Source: Peptoniphilus asaccharolyticus DSM 20463
GTDB taxonomy: Bacteria; Bacillota; Clostridia; Tissierellales; Peptoniphilaceae
NCBI RefSeq assembly: GCF_900176115.1
Contig: NZ_FWWR01000009.1
Location: 248,001-312,000, forward strand
Direction of reading: 5' to 3'
DNA: 64,000 bases
Below, piece by piece: positions 1-8,716 of this stretch; the first letter of the stretch is position 1, and the number at the start of each line of letters is the position of its first letter. Below the pieces are notes generated by a model. That model was not told the DNA's origin. It saw nothing but the letters and a program-made list of their open reading frames with translations, and did not search any database. The translations under genes and the position numbers were made by a program.

Positions 1-267
1 GAAGATAAAAAAATAATTCAAGATCTGAATACTAATAAAAAACAAAATAGCAAATATTTCAAAGGCAAAGTTAGAAATTTAGAAGAAAAAAATATGCTAA
101 TGGGTAGGGTTTCTAGTGGGAAATTTAGACTGGATAGCCTATTTGAAGGATTTAAAAGTGAATCTGAAAAAAATAAAGATAAATATAATATAAATAAAAA
201 AGAATCAAGAAAAAATAGGCACGAAAAAAGAAATCTTCAAACAGGAAAAAAACGTAATAAAAAATGA
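1..267 (+). pseudogene. 5' part of frameshifted ICE NlpC/P60 (CD1108-like) gene
   Basis: Frame 1 is open from the window edge to a TGA at 265-267 and encodes a Lys/Glu-rich, low-complexity stretch with no ATG near its start, so the gene begins upstream of the window. The same kind of charged sequence continues in frame 2 from about 194 (just after a TAA at 191-193) without a stop into the NlpC/P60 protein at 647-2038. A one-base change in one of the A-runs at about 209-229 would join the two frames. Known CD1108-type proteins have such a charged N-terminal arm, which fits a single original gene. Either the gene is broken or an A-run was misread. Confidence 0.6.
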
Positions 268-646
268 GAATCTTGAAGTAGATGAACTTGATTTAAATCA
301 TAGTGGAATTTCTAATAAAAACAAGGGAAAGAAAAGACAAATAAAAGACGCTTTTGATAATACTATAAAGAAAAGTAACTTTGATCCAAAGAAAGAATAC
401 ACCAGGACAAAAAAAGAAGTACAGGATTCTAAAAATGTATCTGAAGAAAATAAGGTAGATACAAAAAATAAAACTAAATTCCATTCTAAAAAAGATAACA
501 AAAGTGAAAAAGATAAGTTTTATAAAAAGGAAGATAAAATATCAAAACTATATGAGAAAAAGAATAAAAAGGAAAAAGAGTTAATTAAGGATAAGAAAAA
601 GTCGAAAAAAGCAGGTTTAGAAAAACCGATTACTTTTGCAAGTGCT

Positions 647-2038
647 ATGACGGCAAACTATCTATATAGTGGGAAAGATGATAATGCAGGTGTTAACGCT
701 GCTTATAAGCTTAGTAGAAATACCGAAGCTATTGGCAGAGAAATTAGCCATCTTAGAAGAAAAAAAACTTTAAAAACTCAAAGAAAAATAAAATCTTTAG
801 AAGGAAAAATTTATAAGAAAGAAAGTAAACTTCTATTTCAAAGAAATTTTGAAGAATTGAAGAAGACTAAAGCTTATCAAAACTCTAATAAACTGAATCG
901 ATTTTTTATGAAAAAGAAGTTTCAGAGAGATTTTAGGAAAAAACAAGGGGAAGGTTTAGTAAATAGAATAAAGAAATCTTTCGCTAATATTGGAAAGAAA
1001 ACATTGGAAGTTTTAAAAAACAAAGGATATAAGCAAATTTTAATTGCCCTTTGTATTTTAGGACTTTTTTTTATGCTATTTCAAGGAATTAGTAATGTTG
1101 GAAGTCTTACTTCAGGATTAACAAGTAATGTTATAGCTACAAGCTATCTATCAAAAGAAGAAGTTTTAATGGATATTAATAATGAATTTACAAGTTATGA
1201 ATATGCATTACAAGATGAAATAGATAGTATTAAAGAAAATTATCCAAATTATGATGAATATCATATAAAAGGAGATTCTGTTGGTCATGATCTACACGAG
1301 CTTTTTAGCTATTTAACAGCAAGATATGGAGAGATTAAGTCAGCTGAAGAGATACAAAAGGAATTAAAAAAACTATTTAATCAAATGTATGAGAAAAAAT
1401 ATACTTCAAAGTCTATTACAAAATATGACAGTGAAGGAAATCCATATACCTATAGAATTCTAACCTTAACTATAAAAAAGAAAAGCATTGATGAAATAGC
1501 AAGAGAAGAATTTGCAAACTATGAAACAAATATGGCTCATTATTTAGCTTTACTTGATAGTCAGGGAAATATGAGTGGATATTTTGGATCAAGCTATGGG
1601 AACTTGGGAGAGATTATAGACAATCCCGACTTTGGAAATCCAGGAATTGAATTTGATGATGTTACAGTAAAACAATTATTTAGTGAAGCAGAAAAACACA
1701 TAGGGAAAAGATATGTGTTTGGCGCAAGCGGACCTAGTAATTTTGACTGTTCAGGATTTGTATGTTGGTCTTATACAAAGTCTGGTGTAAAAAGAATGCC
1801 AAGAACTACAGCTTGGCTTATTTATAAAAACTATTGTAATCCAATATCTCCAAGCGAGGCAAAACCTGGGGATATTATTTTCTTTAAAGGCACATATAAT
1901 TCGGGTACGCCAATTTCTCACGTAGGGATATATGCCGGAAATGGAATGATGCTCCATGCAGGAGATCCTATCCAATATGCCAGTATAAACTCAAGGTATT
2001 GGAAAAATCACTTTTATTCCTTTGGTAGACCAAAATAA
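647..2038 (+). CDS. CD1108-family conjugative element protein with NlpC/P60 peptidase domain
   Basis: Membrane-anchored cell-wall hydrolase of CTn4-like conjugative elements, expected to open peptidoglycan for the mating channel. Numbering from the ATG at 647: a basic cytoplasmic arm, one membrane segment at about 130-148, then an extracytoplasmic part ending in an NlpC/P60 domain (about 345-463). Its catalytic cysteine lies in the motif FDCSGF (Cys368), followed by His425 in SHVGIYAG and His437. The 647 ATG has no good ribosome binding site and the frame is open back to 194, so the true start lies upstream and is lost through a frameshift (see 1-267). The DUF4315, DUF4366 and topB genes that follow are the usual neighbours of this family. 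Confidence 0.85.
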   Translation: MTANYLYSGKDDNAGVNAAYKLSRNTEAIGREISHLRRKKTLKTQRKIKSLEGKIYKKESKLLFQRNFEELKKTKAYQNSNKLNRFFMKKKFQRDFRKKQGEGLVNRIKKSFANIGKKTLEVLKNKGYKQILIALCILGLFFMLFQGISNVGSLTSGLTSNVIATSYLSKEEVLMDINNEFTSYEYALQDEIDSIKENYPNYDEYHIKGDSVGHDLHELFSYLTARYGEIKSAEEIQKELKKLFNQMYEKKYTSKSITKYDSEGNPYTYRILTLTIKKKSIDEIAREEFANYETNMAHYLALLDSQGNMSGYFGSSYGNLGEIIDNPDFGNPGIEFDDVTVKQLFSEAEKHIGKRYVFGASGPSNFDCSGFVCWSYTKSGVKRMPRTTAWLIYKNYCNPISPSEAKPGDIIFFKGTYNSGTPISHVGIYAGNGMMLHAGDPIQYASINSRYWKNHFYSFGRPK

Positions 2039-2057
2039 GGGGAAGGAGTAAAAATCT

Positions 2058-2315
2058 ATGAATAAAAAATTAATCAGAAACATAGAAAAACAGAAGAATT
2101 TAAGAAAGAAAAAAGAAGAAATTGAAATAGAACTTCAGTTATTAGTAGAGGAACAAGAAGAAATAGAAAATTTAGAGGTCATCAAGGAATTTCGAAGTCG
2201 AAAAATATCTCTTGATGAATTTTTATTTATTGTTAGAAAAAATAAGGAAGAAGAAAATAGAGAAAGACAAGAACTTAAAAGAAAAGATACAAATGAAAGT
2301 GAGGAAAATTTATGA
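2058..2315 (+). CDS. DUF4315 family conjugative element protein
   Basis: Small 85-residue, highly charged protein that is predicted to be almost entirely alpha-helical coiled coil over residues 1-45, followed by a short segment ending in an I-LDEFLFIV-like motif. Length, composition and position right after the NlpC/P60 gene match DUF4315 proteins of CTn4-type elements. Its function is unknown. A GGAAGGAG ribosome binding site lies just upstream. The stop codon overlaps the ATG of the next gene (ATGA), so the two are probably translationally coupled. Confidence 0.8.
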   Translation: MNKKLIRNIEKQKNLRKKKEEIEIELQLLVEEQEEIENLEVIKEFRSRKISLDEFLFIVRKNKEEENRERQELKRKDTNESEENL

Positions 2316-4666
2316 AAAAAATAACCAGTGGAATTTTAGCTGTGATAATGCTACTTGTAAGTTTAGTGAATATAGTGGCTGTAAGTCCTGTATATGCAAG
2401 TACAGATTATAAGGTAGAGTGGACGGAAGATGATTTTATGTATTCCTCTGAGGGAAATATAATTGCCTTTAGTGATAAAGGCTTAGAAAAGAAAGAAAAG
2501 ACAAATATTTTAGTATTTCCTGAAGGAACGAAATCTATAAATGGAAATTATTCTTTAAGTCATTCAAACGATGAACTTAGATATAAAAGAGAATTTGGAC
2601 GCGGTAAACATTGGGATAAAGTAATTATTCCTGATTCTGTCAAGCATTTAGGTTATGCTGCCTTTTACGAAGCAAGTATAGATGAGGTAAAACTATCAAA
2701 TAGTCTAACTTATCTTGGTGGTTTAGCATTTTTCAATTGTGGACTTAGAGAAGTGACTTTACCTGATACTCTAGTAAATATTGAACATAATGCTTTTGAA
2801 AGAAATAACCTCCAAGAAATAACTATACCGAAGTCTGTGAAGACAATTGAACAGTATGCTTTTTCAAGAAATAAATTGCACACTATAAAAGTATTAGGTA
2901 ATCCAAATATTAACAGTAAGGGAGTATTCCATAATCAAGAAGTTGAGTATAGACCAAAACAAAATCCATTTTACGAAAATCATTTTGGTTTCAACGGAAA
3001 TCAAGGATTCAAATCTATTCCTAATGGATTAAGGTTTGAAAATGGAGAGTTTGTCTTTGATAAGAATGTAGATAGTGTAGAACTTGAATTTGATTATAAC
3101 AATGATATGTATCAAGGAAAGATGACTATTTACAATCCAAATAAATATTCCATTGATACTCAAACAGATTTAACAGGTCAAGATATTGATGAAAAGGACA
3201 ATAAGATTGATGATTTAACTAAAAATATTAAGGACTTAGAAAATCAGATCAAAGACTTAAATGATAAGAAACAAGAAGACCAATCAAAGATAGATGAATT
3301 AAAGAAAAAGTTAGAATCTTGCAAAGATAATGGAGAAAAACTAAAACAAGAAAAGTCTAAGCTAGAAGAAGAGATTAGAGATAAAGATAATAAGATTACT
3401 CAATTGAATAAAGAAATTGAGAATCTTAAAAATTCTAATAATGATGAACTAATAGCAGAAATTACTCAGCTTAAAGATGAGTTAAAAAGATTACAAGATG
3501 AAAATGCAAAACTTAAAGAAAATTATTCATCTACAAAATGGGAGTTAGAAGCTGAGAAAGAAAAGGCTGATAAAAACGAAAATAAAATCAAAGAAATGCA
3601 AGAAGAGCTCGAGTCTTTAGAAGGAGAACTTGCAAAGAAGACTAAAGAAATTGAGGATAAAGATAATAAAATTAAGGACTTGGAAAAAGCTCTTGATGAA
3701 AAAGATACTAAGATAAAAGAATTAGAGAATAAAAAGAAAGAAACAGAAAAGACTAAGTCAGAATGCTGTAAGAAAATTGAAGAGCTTCAAAAGGCTATTG
3801 ATAGTTTAAAAGAATCTTCTGAAAATACAAAAAAAGAATTAGAAGAGAAAATTAAAAAACTAGAAGAAAAACAAAAAGCTTCTGAAGAAGAAATTAAAAA
3901 GCTAAAAGAAGAATTAGATAAGAAAATTGAAGAAGCAAAGAAGTTAATCGAGGAAGCAAATAAAAAATCGAAAGAAGAACTTGAAAAACAAGCTAAAGAT
4001 GAAAAAGACAAAAACCTAAACCAAGACTTATCTAAGAAATTAGATGAACTTCTAAAACTTCAAAAAGAAAACAAAGAGAAGAAAGAAGATAAGAAATCTC
4101 AAGATAAGAAGTGGGACGAACTTTTGAAAGCTGATGACAAGAATATCCTAAATCAATTTGATCTTAACAAGATGAAAAAGCAAGAGGTACAACAATCCAA
4201 AAAACAAGTTAAAGATGAAAAAGAATTTGCAGTTTTCCAAGTAGACAAAAACTTCTATAACATTATAAAAGATGGAAAGAAAACTACTGTGTATATGGAT
4301 GTAAAAGCATATATTAAGGATAATCGCATTATGTTACCTGTTAGATATGCAGCCTATACTCTTGGGTTTAATGTAGAATATGATGATAGTAAGAGAGAGG
4401 CTATCTTTTCAAATAAAGAAAATACAGCCTTACCTAAAAAAACTCTAAGATTAAATATAGATACTGGTGTTATGAAAGATAGTCAAGGAAACATTTATCA
4501 TTCTGACACTAAACCTGTAATTATAAATGGAAGAATTCACGCATCTATTTCCAATATAGCTAAAGCTTTTAATGCAAGCTGTGGGGATATAAGAGATGAA
4601 AAAGATCAAAGCATAGAATGGGATAATAGCAGAAAGGCAGTTTATGTCTTTAAGAATATAAAGTAA
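2312..4666 (+). CDS. Secreted BspA-type LRR / coiled-coil / copper-amine-oxidase-N-like surface protein (element cargo)
   Basis: 784-residue secreted protein. Residues 1-29 are a signal peptide ending VYAS. Residues of about 95-200 hold several BspA/LRR_5-type repeats (patterns such as IPDSVKHLGYAAF and LPDTLVNIEHNAF). Residues of about 290-630 are an uninterrupted Lys/Glu-rich coiled coil. Residues of about 645-784 resemble the copper amine oxidase N-terminal (stalk) domain often used for surface display (RIMLPVRYAAYTLGF, later repeats INGRIHAS). There is no LPXTG motif or C-terminal membrane helix. It overlaps the DUF4315 stop by 4 nt and lies between DUF4315 and DUF4366, genes that are usually adjacent, so it looks like an inserted cargo gene. 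A role in adhesion or mating contact is inference. Confidence 0.75.
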   Translation: MKKITSGILAVIMLLVSLVNIVAVSPVYASTDYKVEWTEDDFMYSSEGNIIAFSDKGLEKKEKTNILVFPEGTKSINGNYSLSHSNDELRYKREFGRGKHWDKVIIPDSVKHLGYAAFYEASIDEVKLSNSLTYLGGLAFFNCGLREVTLPDTLVNIEHNAFERNNLQEITIPKSVKTIEQYAFSRNKLHTIKVLGNPNINSKGVFHNQEVEYRPKQNPFYENHFGFNGNQGFKSIPNGLRFENGEFVFDKNVDSVELEFDYNNDMYQGKMTIYNPNKYSIDTQTDLTGQDIDEKDNKIDDLTKNIKDLENQIKDLNDKKQEDQSKIDELKKKLESCKDNGEKLKQEKSKLEEEIRDKDNKITQLNKEIENLKNSNNDELIAEITQLKDELKRLQDENAKLKENYSSTKWELEAEKEKADKNENKIKEMQEELESLEGELAKKTKEIEDKDNKIKDLEKALDEKDTKIKELENKKKETEKTKSECCKKIEELQKAIDSLKESSENTKKELEEKIKKLEEKQKASEEEIKKLKEELDKKIEEAKKLIEEANKKSKEELEKQAKDEKDKNLNQDLSKKLDELLKLQKENKEKKEDKKSQDKKWDELLKADDKNILNQFDLNKMKKQEVQQSKKQVKDEKEFAVFQVDKNFYNIIKDGKKTTVYMDVKAYIKDNRIMLPVRYAAYTLGFNVEYDDSKREAIFSNKENTALPKKTLRLNIDTGVMKDSQGNIYHSDTKPVIINGRIHASISNIAKAFNASCGDIRDEKDQSIEWDNSRKAVYVFKNIK

Positions 4667-4681
4667 GAAAAGGAGAGAATT

Positions 4682-5548
4682 ATGAAGAAAAAAAGATTAG
4701 GGGTAGCCTTAGTGCTACTCCTTTTACTATTAAGTATGCCAAGCATATCCATAGCTAAAAGCAATGAAAATGAAATAAAAAATCACTCAAATGATATTTA
4801 TTTGCCAGAAAAAAGTAAAGAATTAGAGAGCTTATTTGATGAAGATGTATATAAACCATCTAATGAGAGTCAAAAAATTCCTTATCAGGAAGTGCCAAAA
4901 ATACAAGAAAATAACATAAAAAATGAGCAAGTAGATAAAAAAGAAAAGCCATCTAAACTTGTTAAAGGTGGCAATACTAAAGCAATTAATCCATTAGCCA
5001 CAAAAGAAAATAAGGCAAGAGGAACAGTTATTGAAAATGTAGATAAAAATGGACAGGATATTACACCAAGTGGAGATACAGAAAAAGATAAAGAAAATCC
5101 AGTAGATGTAAGACAATTTTTAACCTTTCAAACAAAGAGTGGAAAAACTATGCACCTCATTGTAGATCATTCGGAAAATCAAGAAAATGTACAATTACTA
5201 ACAGAAGTTGGAGAACAAGATCTACTAAATATGATTGAAGGAGAAAGTGAAGCAAAGCCAAAAGAAGAAGTAGTAAAAAAAGAAGAACCGGTGGAGGAAA
5301 AACCGAAGAAAGAGGAGAAGGAAGAAAAGAAATCAGGGATAGGACTCTATTTATTTATGGGTTTAATTATTGTTGGTGTAATGGGTGCAGGATATTACTT
5401 CAAAATCTATAAGAAAAATGAAGAGGCAAGTTTTGAAGATGAGCAAGATTATAATGAATTAGAAGATGATTATGAATTTGAAGGGGAGGATTATAATCTT
5501 GAAGATAAGGAAGATACAGAAGTTATTCCAGATGAAGATGAATTTTAA
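4682..5548 (+). CDS. DUF4366 (CD1107) family conjugative element membrane protein
   Basis: 288 residues with an N-terminal signal peptide (residues 1-26), a Lys/Glu-rich extracellular region, a conserved central module (about 140-185, LTFQTKSGKTMHLIVDHS followed by VQLLTEVGEQDLLNMI), a transmembrane helix at about 221-241 and a very acidic cytoplasmic tail. This layout matches the CD1107/DUF4366 proteins encoded just before topB in CTn4-like elements. The biochemical role is unknown; a membrane component of the transfer machinery is likely. It starts 15 nt after the preceding stop with AAAGGAGAG as ribosome binding site, so it belongs to the same transcript. Confidence 0.8.
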   Translation: MKKKRLGVALVLLLLLLSMPSISIAKSNENEIKNHSNDIYLPEKSKELESLFDEDVYKPSNESQKIPYQEVPKIQENNIKNEQVDKKEKPSKLVKGGNTKAINPLATKENKARGTVIENVDKNGQDITPSGDTEKDKENPVDVRQFLTFQTKSGKTMHLIVDHSENQENVQLLTEVGEQDLLNMIEGESEAKPKEEVVKKEEPVEEKPKKEEKEEKKSGIGLYLFMGLIIVGVMGAGYYFKIYKKNEEASFEDEQDYNELEDDYEFEGEDYNLEDKEDTEVIPDEDEF

Positions 5549-5610
5549 TCTTTTCAATAATTTAAGCAGTAGATTGAGGACAACATTATTAAAAAACTAA
5601 AGGAGGAAAA

Positions 5611-7317
5611 ATGAAATTAGTAATCGCAGAAAAACCAAGTGTTGCAGCATCAATAGCAAAAGTTATAGGAGCAAAAAATAGAAATAATGGATATTATGAG
5701 GGAAACGGATATATTGTTTCATGGTGTGTTGGACATTTAGTACAAATGGCAAATCCTGATGTGTATAATGAAAGATATAAGAAGTGGAGAATTGAAGATT
5801 TACCTATTATCCCAAAAGAATACAAGTATGAGGTAACGAAGGCAACTAAAAAACAGTTTAATATTCTTAAAAGGCTAATGAATAGTAATGAAGTTGATAC
5901 CATTATTAATGCTTGTGATGCTGGTAGAGAAGGAGAAGCTATTTTTAGACTTGTATATATGATGGCAAATTGTAAAAAGAAAATGAAACGTCTTTGGATT
6001 TCCTCAATGGAAGATTCTTCCATAAAAGAAGGATTTAGCAACTTAAAAGATGGAAGTAACTATGATAATCTTTTTGATTCAGCTAAGGCTCGTGCCATAG
6101 CTGATTGGCTTGTTGGAATGAACATAAGTAGACTTTACTCCTGTCTATATAATGAAAATTATAGTGTAGGCAGAGTACAAACACCAACTTTATCAATGAT
6201 TGTGAATAGAGATGATGAGATAAATAGTTTTAAAAAAGAAAAATATTATACAGTGGAGATTTCTATGAATGGATTTACACTGTCGACAGATAGAATTGAT
6301 GACAAGATAGTGGCAGAGCAGCTTAAAAATTTAATCGGAGAAAAAATTGAAATAACCGATGTAATTAAAAAAGAAAAGATTACAAAGCCTAATCTGCCCT
6401 TTGATCTAACAACACTTCAAAGAGAATGTAATAAGTATTTTGGATACAGTGCAAAACAAACCCTAGATTATGCCCAAAACCTGTATGAAAAGAAGTATAT
6501 TACCTATCCACGAACAGATTCAAGATATTTGACAGTAGACATGATAGAAAGCACTGTAAATAATATTATAGGGAAAAATGATTTTGACACAGAAAGAATT
6601 AAGGTAGTTTTTAATTCTGAAAAAGTTACAGATCATCATGCAATAATTCCAACGATAAGTTCATTAAATAAGGATATTTCAAATCTCCCGGAAAGTGAAG
6701 CCAAAGTATATAGACTTATAACAAATAAACTCTATGCAAGTTTTGGATATCCTCTTGTAGAAAATACAACAAAGATAGTGGCTGAATTTGACGGGTTTGA
6801 ATTTATAAACACTTATAAAATAATTGCTGAAGAAGGATTTACAAAATATTTAGAAGAATATAAATCAAAGAAGAAAGAAGATATACAACTTCCTGATGTA
6901 AAAATAGGAGATTTTTTATATATTGAAAATAAAGATATAAAAGAGAAGTATACAAATCCACCTAAACACTTCACTGAAGACACACTCTTAAAAGCAATGG
7001 AAATAGCTGGGAATGATGAATTAGTTAAGGATGTTGAAGTTGAGAGAAAAGGACTTGGTACTCCTGCTACAAGAGCGGGAATAATAGAAAATTTGATATA
7101 CAAAGGTTATATAAAAAGAGAAAAGAAAAACTTAATATCAACTAGAAAAGGATTAAACCTAGTGACTATAGTAATAGATGAGTTTAAATCTCCAAAGACA
7201 ACAGCAAAATGGGAAATGAGATTAAGTGATATAGCAAAGGGTAAGGAAGATAAAGAGAATTTTTTAAAAGAAATTGAAGAAGAAATAAAAAACACCATAG
7301 GTAAATATTATAAGTAA
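5611..7317 (+). CDS. topB: Type IA DNA topoisomerase III
   Basis: Relaxes and decatenates DNA; in conjugative elements topB usually lies next to the large helicase gene and is thought to aid transfer or replication. The N-terminal TOPRIM domain has the Glu in IAEKPS and D103-AGREGEA; the active-site tyrosine is Tyr299 in ITYPRTDSR; the late motif LGTPATRAGIIENL is also intact. At 568 residues it is shorter than the roughly 650-730 of many TopB proteins and ends without C-terminal zinc ribbons. An AAAGGAGG site precedes the ATG. The left IS30 copy begins 9 bp after the stop, so the gene itself is intact but separated from its usual downstream partner. Confidence 0.93.
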   Translation: MKLVIAEKPSVAASIAKVIGAKNRNNGYYEGNGYIVSWCVGHLVQMANPDVYNERYKKWRIEDLPIIPKEYKYEVTKATKKQFNILKRLMNSNEVDTIINACDAGREGEAIFRLVYMMANCKKKMKRLWISSMEDSSIKEGFSNLKDGSNYDNLFDSAKARAIADWLVGMNISRLYSCLYNENYSVGRVQTPTLSMIVNRDDEINSFKKEKYYTVEISMNGFTLSTDRIDDKIVAEQLKNLIGEKIEITDVIKKEKITKPNLPFDLTTLQRECNKYFGYSAKQTLDYAQNLYEKKYITYPRTDSRYLTVDMIESTVNNIIGKNDFDTERIKVVFNSEKVTDHHAIIPTISSLNKDISNLPESEAKVYRLITNKLYASFGYPLVENTTKIVAEFDGFEFINTYKIIAEEGFTKYLEEYKSKKKEDIQLPDVKIGDFLYIENKDIKEKYTNPPKHFTEDTLLKAMEIAGNDELVKDVEVERKGLGTPATRAGIIENLIYKGYIKREKKNLISTRKGLNLVTIVIDEFKSPKTTAKWEMRLSDIAKGKEDKENFLKEIEEEIKNTIGKYYK

Positions 7318-7326
7318 ATTTATTAT

Positions 7327-8443
7327 AGATAATTTATCATAACAAGTGCAACATAAATAAACTCATAGCTAATCAGCTGTGTTAATATGTAAGTGACCAA
7401 ACAAAACATATTAAAAGGAGTGATTAACTATGAGCTATAACCATCTTACCATAGAAGAAAGATCTTGTATTTACCAATTTTTAAATTTAGGAATGAGTAT
7501 AAGGAAAATTGCACAAGCACTTAAAAGGTCACCTAGTACAATATCTAGAGAAATTAAAAGAAATTCATCTAAGATAAAAGTTAGTAGGGGAAGTTACACT
7601 AAGTACTTCCGATAAAGGCAAATGATAAATATATTGATAGAAGAAAAGACTGCCATAGAAAAAGTAAATTTTCTAAAGATGTTATTGATTATTTAACTGT
7701 AAAGATTAACGAACATTGGTCCCCTGAACAAATATCAAATAGAAACACAAATGAGATTCATGAATTACCATCTACATCAACGATATATAGAATGATACAC
7801 GCCAAAAAGCTGCCAAAAACTAGTATGAAAAATTTGAGAAGAAAAGCTAAATTTAAAAGGCCAGCAAGAAAAAGAGGAAAATTCAATGATAAAGGTAGAA
7901 CAATTAAGAAAAGACCTAAAGAGATATACAGAAGGCAAGAATTAGGCCACTGGGAAGCAGATACAGTGGAATCAGGCAGATTAGATCAATAAAAGGAAAA
8001 GTAGATGTTGTTTCGTAACTTTAGCAGAAAGAAAATCTAGATATTATATAGCAATCCTAGTTGAAAATAGAAAGTCGGAAAGCGTAACACCAGCAATAAT
8101 AAATGCATTAAAAGATTATCCAAAAGAATTAGTAAAAACAATAACCTTTGATAGAGGTAAAGAATTTTCAGAATTTGAGAAAATAGAAAAAGAATTAGGA
8201 TGCGAAACTTATTTTTGTGATCCCTATTGTGCATGGCAAAAAGGTACAAATGAAAATAGTAACGGACTTTTGAGGGAGTTTTATCCTAAGGGTATGGATT
8301 TATCAGAAGTGAATATTGATGAATTAAATTATAACTTAAGTTTAATGAATAATAGACCTAGAAAATGTATAAAATATAAAACACCTAAAGAAGAACTTTT
8401 TGGTCTCTTACCATAGGTGTTGCATTTGATTTGACAATTCGTC
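7327..8443 (+). mobile_element. IS30-family insertion sequence, left copy
   Basis: A 1,117-bp segment nearly identical to 10804-11920 on the opposite strand; identity begins and ends sharply at these coordinates. The ends are imperfect inverted repeats sharing AATT near the tip and GTGCAAC / ATGCAAC further in, at about 7331-7352 and 8419-8440. The outer 4 bp at each end (AGAT and CGTC) are shared by both copies and may be element or target. It encodes an IS30-type transposase that is broken here. Only the inward (right) end faces the toxin-antitoxin locus. Confidence 0.85.
7430..8416 (+). pseudogene. IS30 family transposase, frameshifted
   Basis: The reading runs from ATG 7430 (ribosome binding site AAAGGAGTG) to TAG 8414-8416 and would give about 328 residues, normal for IS30 transposases. 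The N-terminal HTH (MSYNHLTIEERSCIYQFL, then SPSTISREIKRNS) and the DDE core (GHWEADTVESG, TFDRGKEFSEFE, N-E-N-SNGLLREFYP) are recognisable. Compared with the right copy, one T is missing at 7607-7608, stopping translation at 7613-7615, and one extra A at 7988-7989 creates a TAA. Repairing both restores a continuous frame. This copy probably cannot make active transposase unless the indels are sequencing errors. Confidence 0.8.
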
Positions 8444-8550
8444 TATAAAAAAATTGAATAAAATTATAGGAATGCAGAAAGGAGTGAATTTTGAAAGAAA
8501 AAGGGTATAATGTAAATGATAAAAGAGTAGCAATTAGGAAATTTACTGAT

Positions 8551-8579
8551 TTGACATTACTATAAATATATGTTATACT
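8551..8579 (+). promoter_or_regulatory. Sigma-A promoter of the type III antitoxin RNA
   Basis: TTGACA at 8551-8556, a 17-bp spacer and an extended -10 TGTTATACT with TATACT at 8574-8579. It is close to consensus and places the start at about 8585-8587, just before the two antitoxin repeats. A strong promoter is expected for a type III system, where antitoxin RNA must exceed toxin. Confidence 0.85.
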
Positions 8580-8595
8580 CTTGTCAGATAAAGAT

Positions 8596-8672
8596 GGTGT
8601 CCCGCTACCGTTAAAGGTGGAGCATTAAAGAAGGTGTCTCACTACCTATATCCCAAAGGTGAAACATTAAAG
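8596..8672 (+). repeat. Two tandem diverged antitoxin repeats
   Basis: Unit 1 is 8596-8630 and unit 2 is 8633-8672. Aligned, they match at GGTGTC, CTACC, AAAGGTG and CATTAAAG, with a 5-nt insertion in unit 2 after CTACCTA. Both units keep the self-complementary GGTG...CTACC core although the bases between differ, which suggests selection on RNA structure. Confidence 0.8.
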
Positions 8673-8673
8673 C

Positions 8674-8705
8674 AAACAGAGAGGATAAAACCTCTCTGTT
8701 TTTTT
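8674..8705 (+). terminator. Rho-independent terminator between antitoxin and toxin
   Basis: An 11-bp stem (8674-8684 with 8691-8701; core ACAGAGAGG/CCTCTCTGT), loop ATAAAA, then a run of seven T. It separates antitoxin repeats from the toxin and would limit readthrough into the toxin, as in ToxIN loci. The toxin ribosome binding site AGGAG follows at once (8707-8711). Confidence 0.9.
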
Positions 8706-8716
8706 AGGAGAAAACA

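Larger units (their letters stand above)
8586..8705 (+). ncRNA. toxI: ToxI-like antitoxin RNA of a type III toxin-antitoxin system
   Basis: Inferred small RNA lying between a strong promoter and a terminator immediately before a ToxN/AbiQ toxin gene, the standard type III arrangement. It contains two tandem diverged units starting with GGTGTC: 8596-8630 (35 nt) and 8633-8672 (40 nt). Both share GGTGTC-N3-CTACC, a downstream AAAGGTG and a terminal CATTAAAG. The GGTG...CTACC pairing and the length resemble the pseudoknot-forming repeats of known ToxI RNAs. In such systems the toxin cuts the precursor into single repeats that assemble with it into an inactive complex. The low copy number (two) and the 5-nt insertion in unit 2 are unusual. 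Confidence 0.8.

Noticed and set aside
8491-8565. A 24-codon TTG-started frame with an AAAGGAGTG site just before the antitoxin promoter
   Set aside because: Too short, unlike any known protein, and it overlaps the promoter of the antitoxin RNA. It may be a remnant of a longer element gene.
8596-8672. Tandem repeats read as a mini CRISPR array
   Set aside because: There are only two units, they are adjacent without unique spacers, and they lie between a promoter and terminator next to a ToxN gene, which fits a type III antitoxin better.
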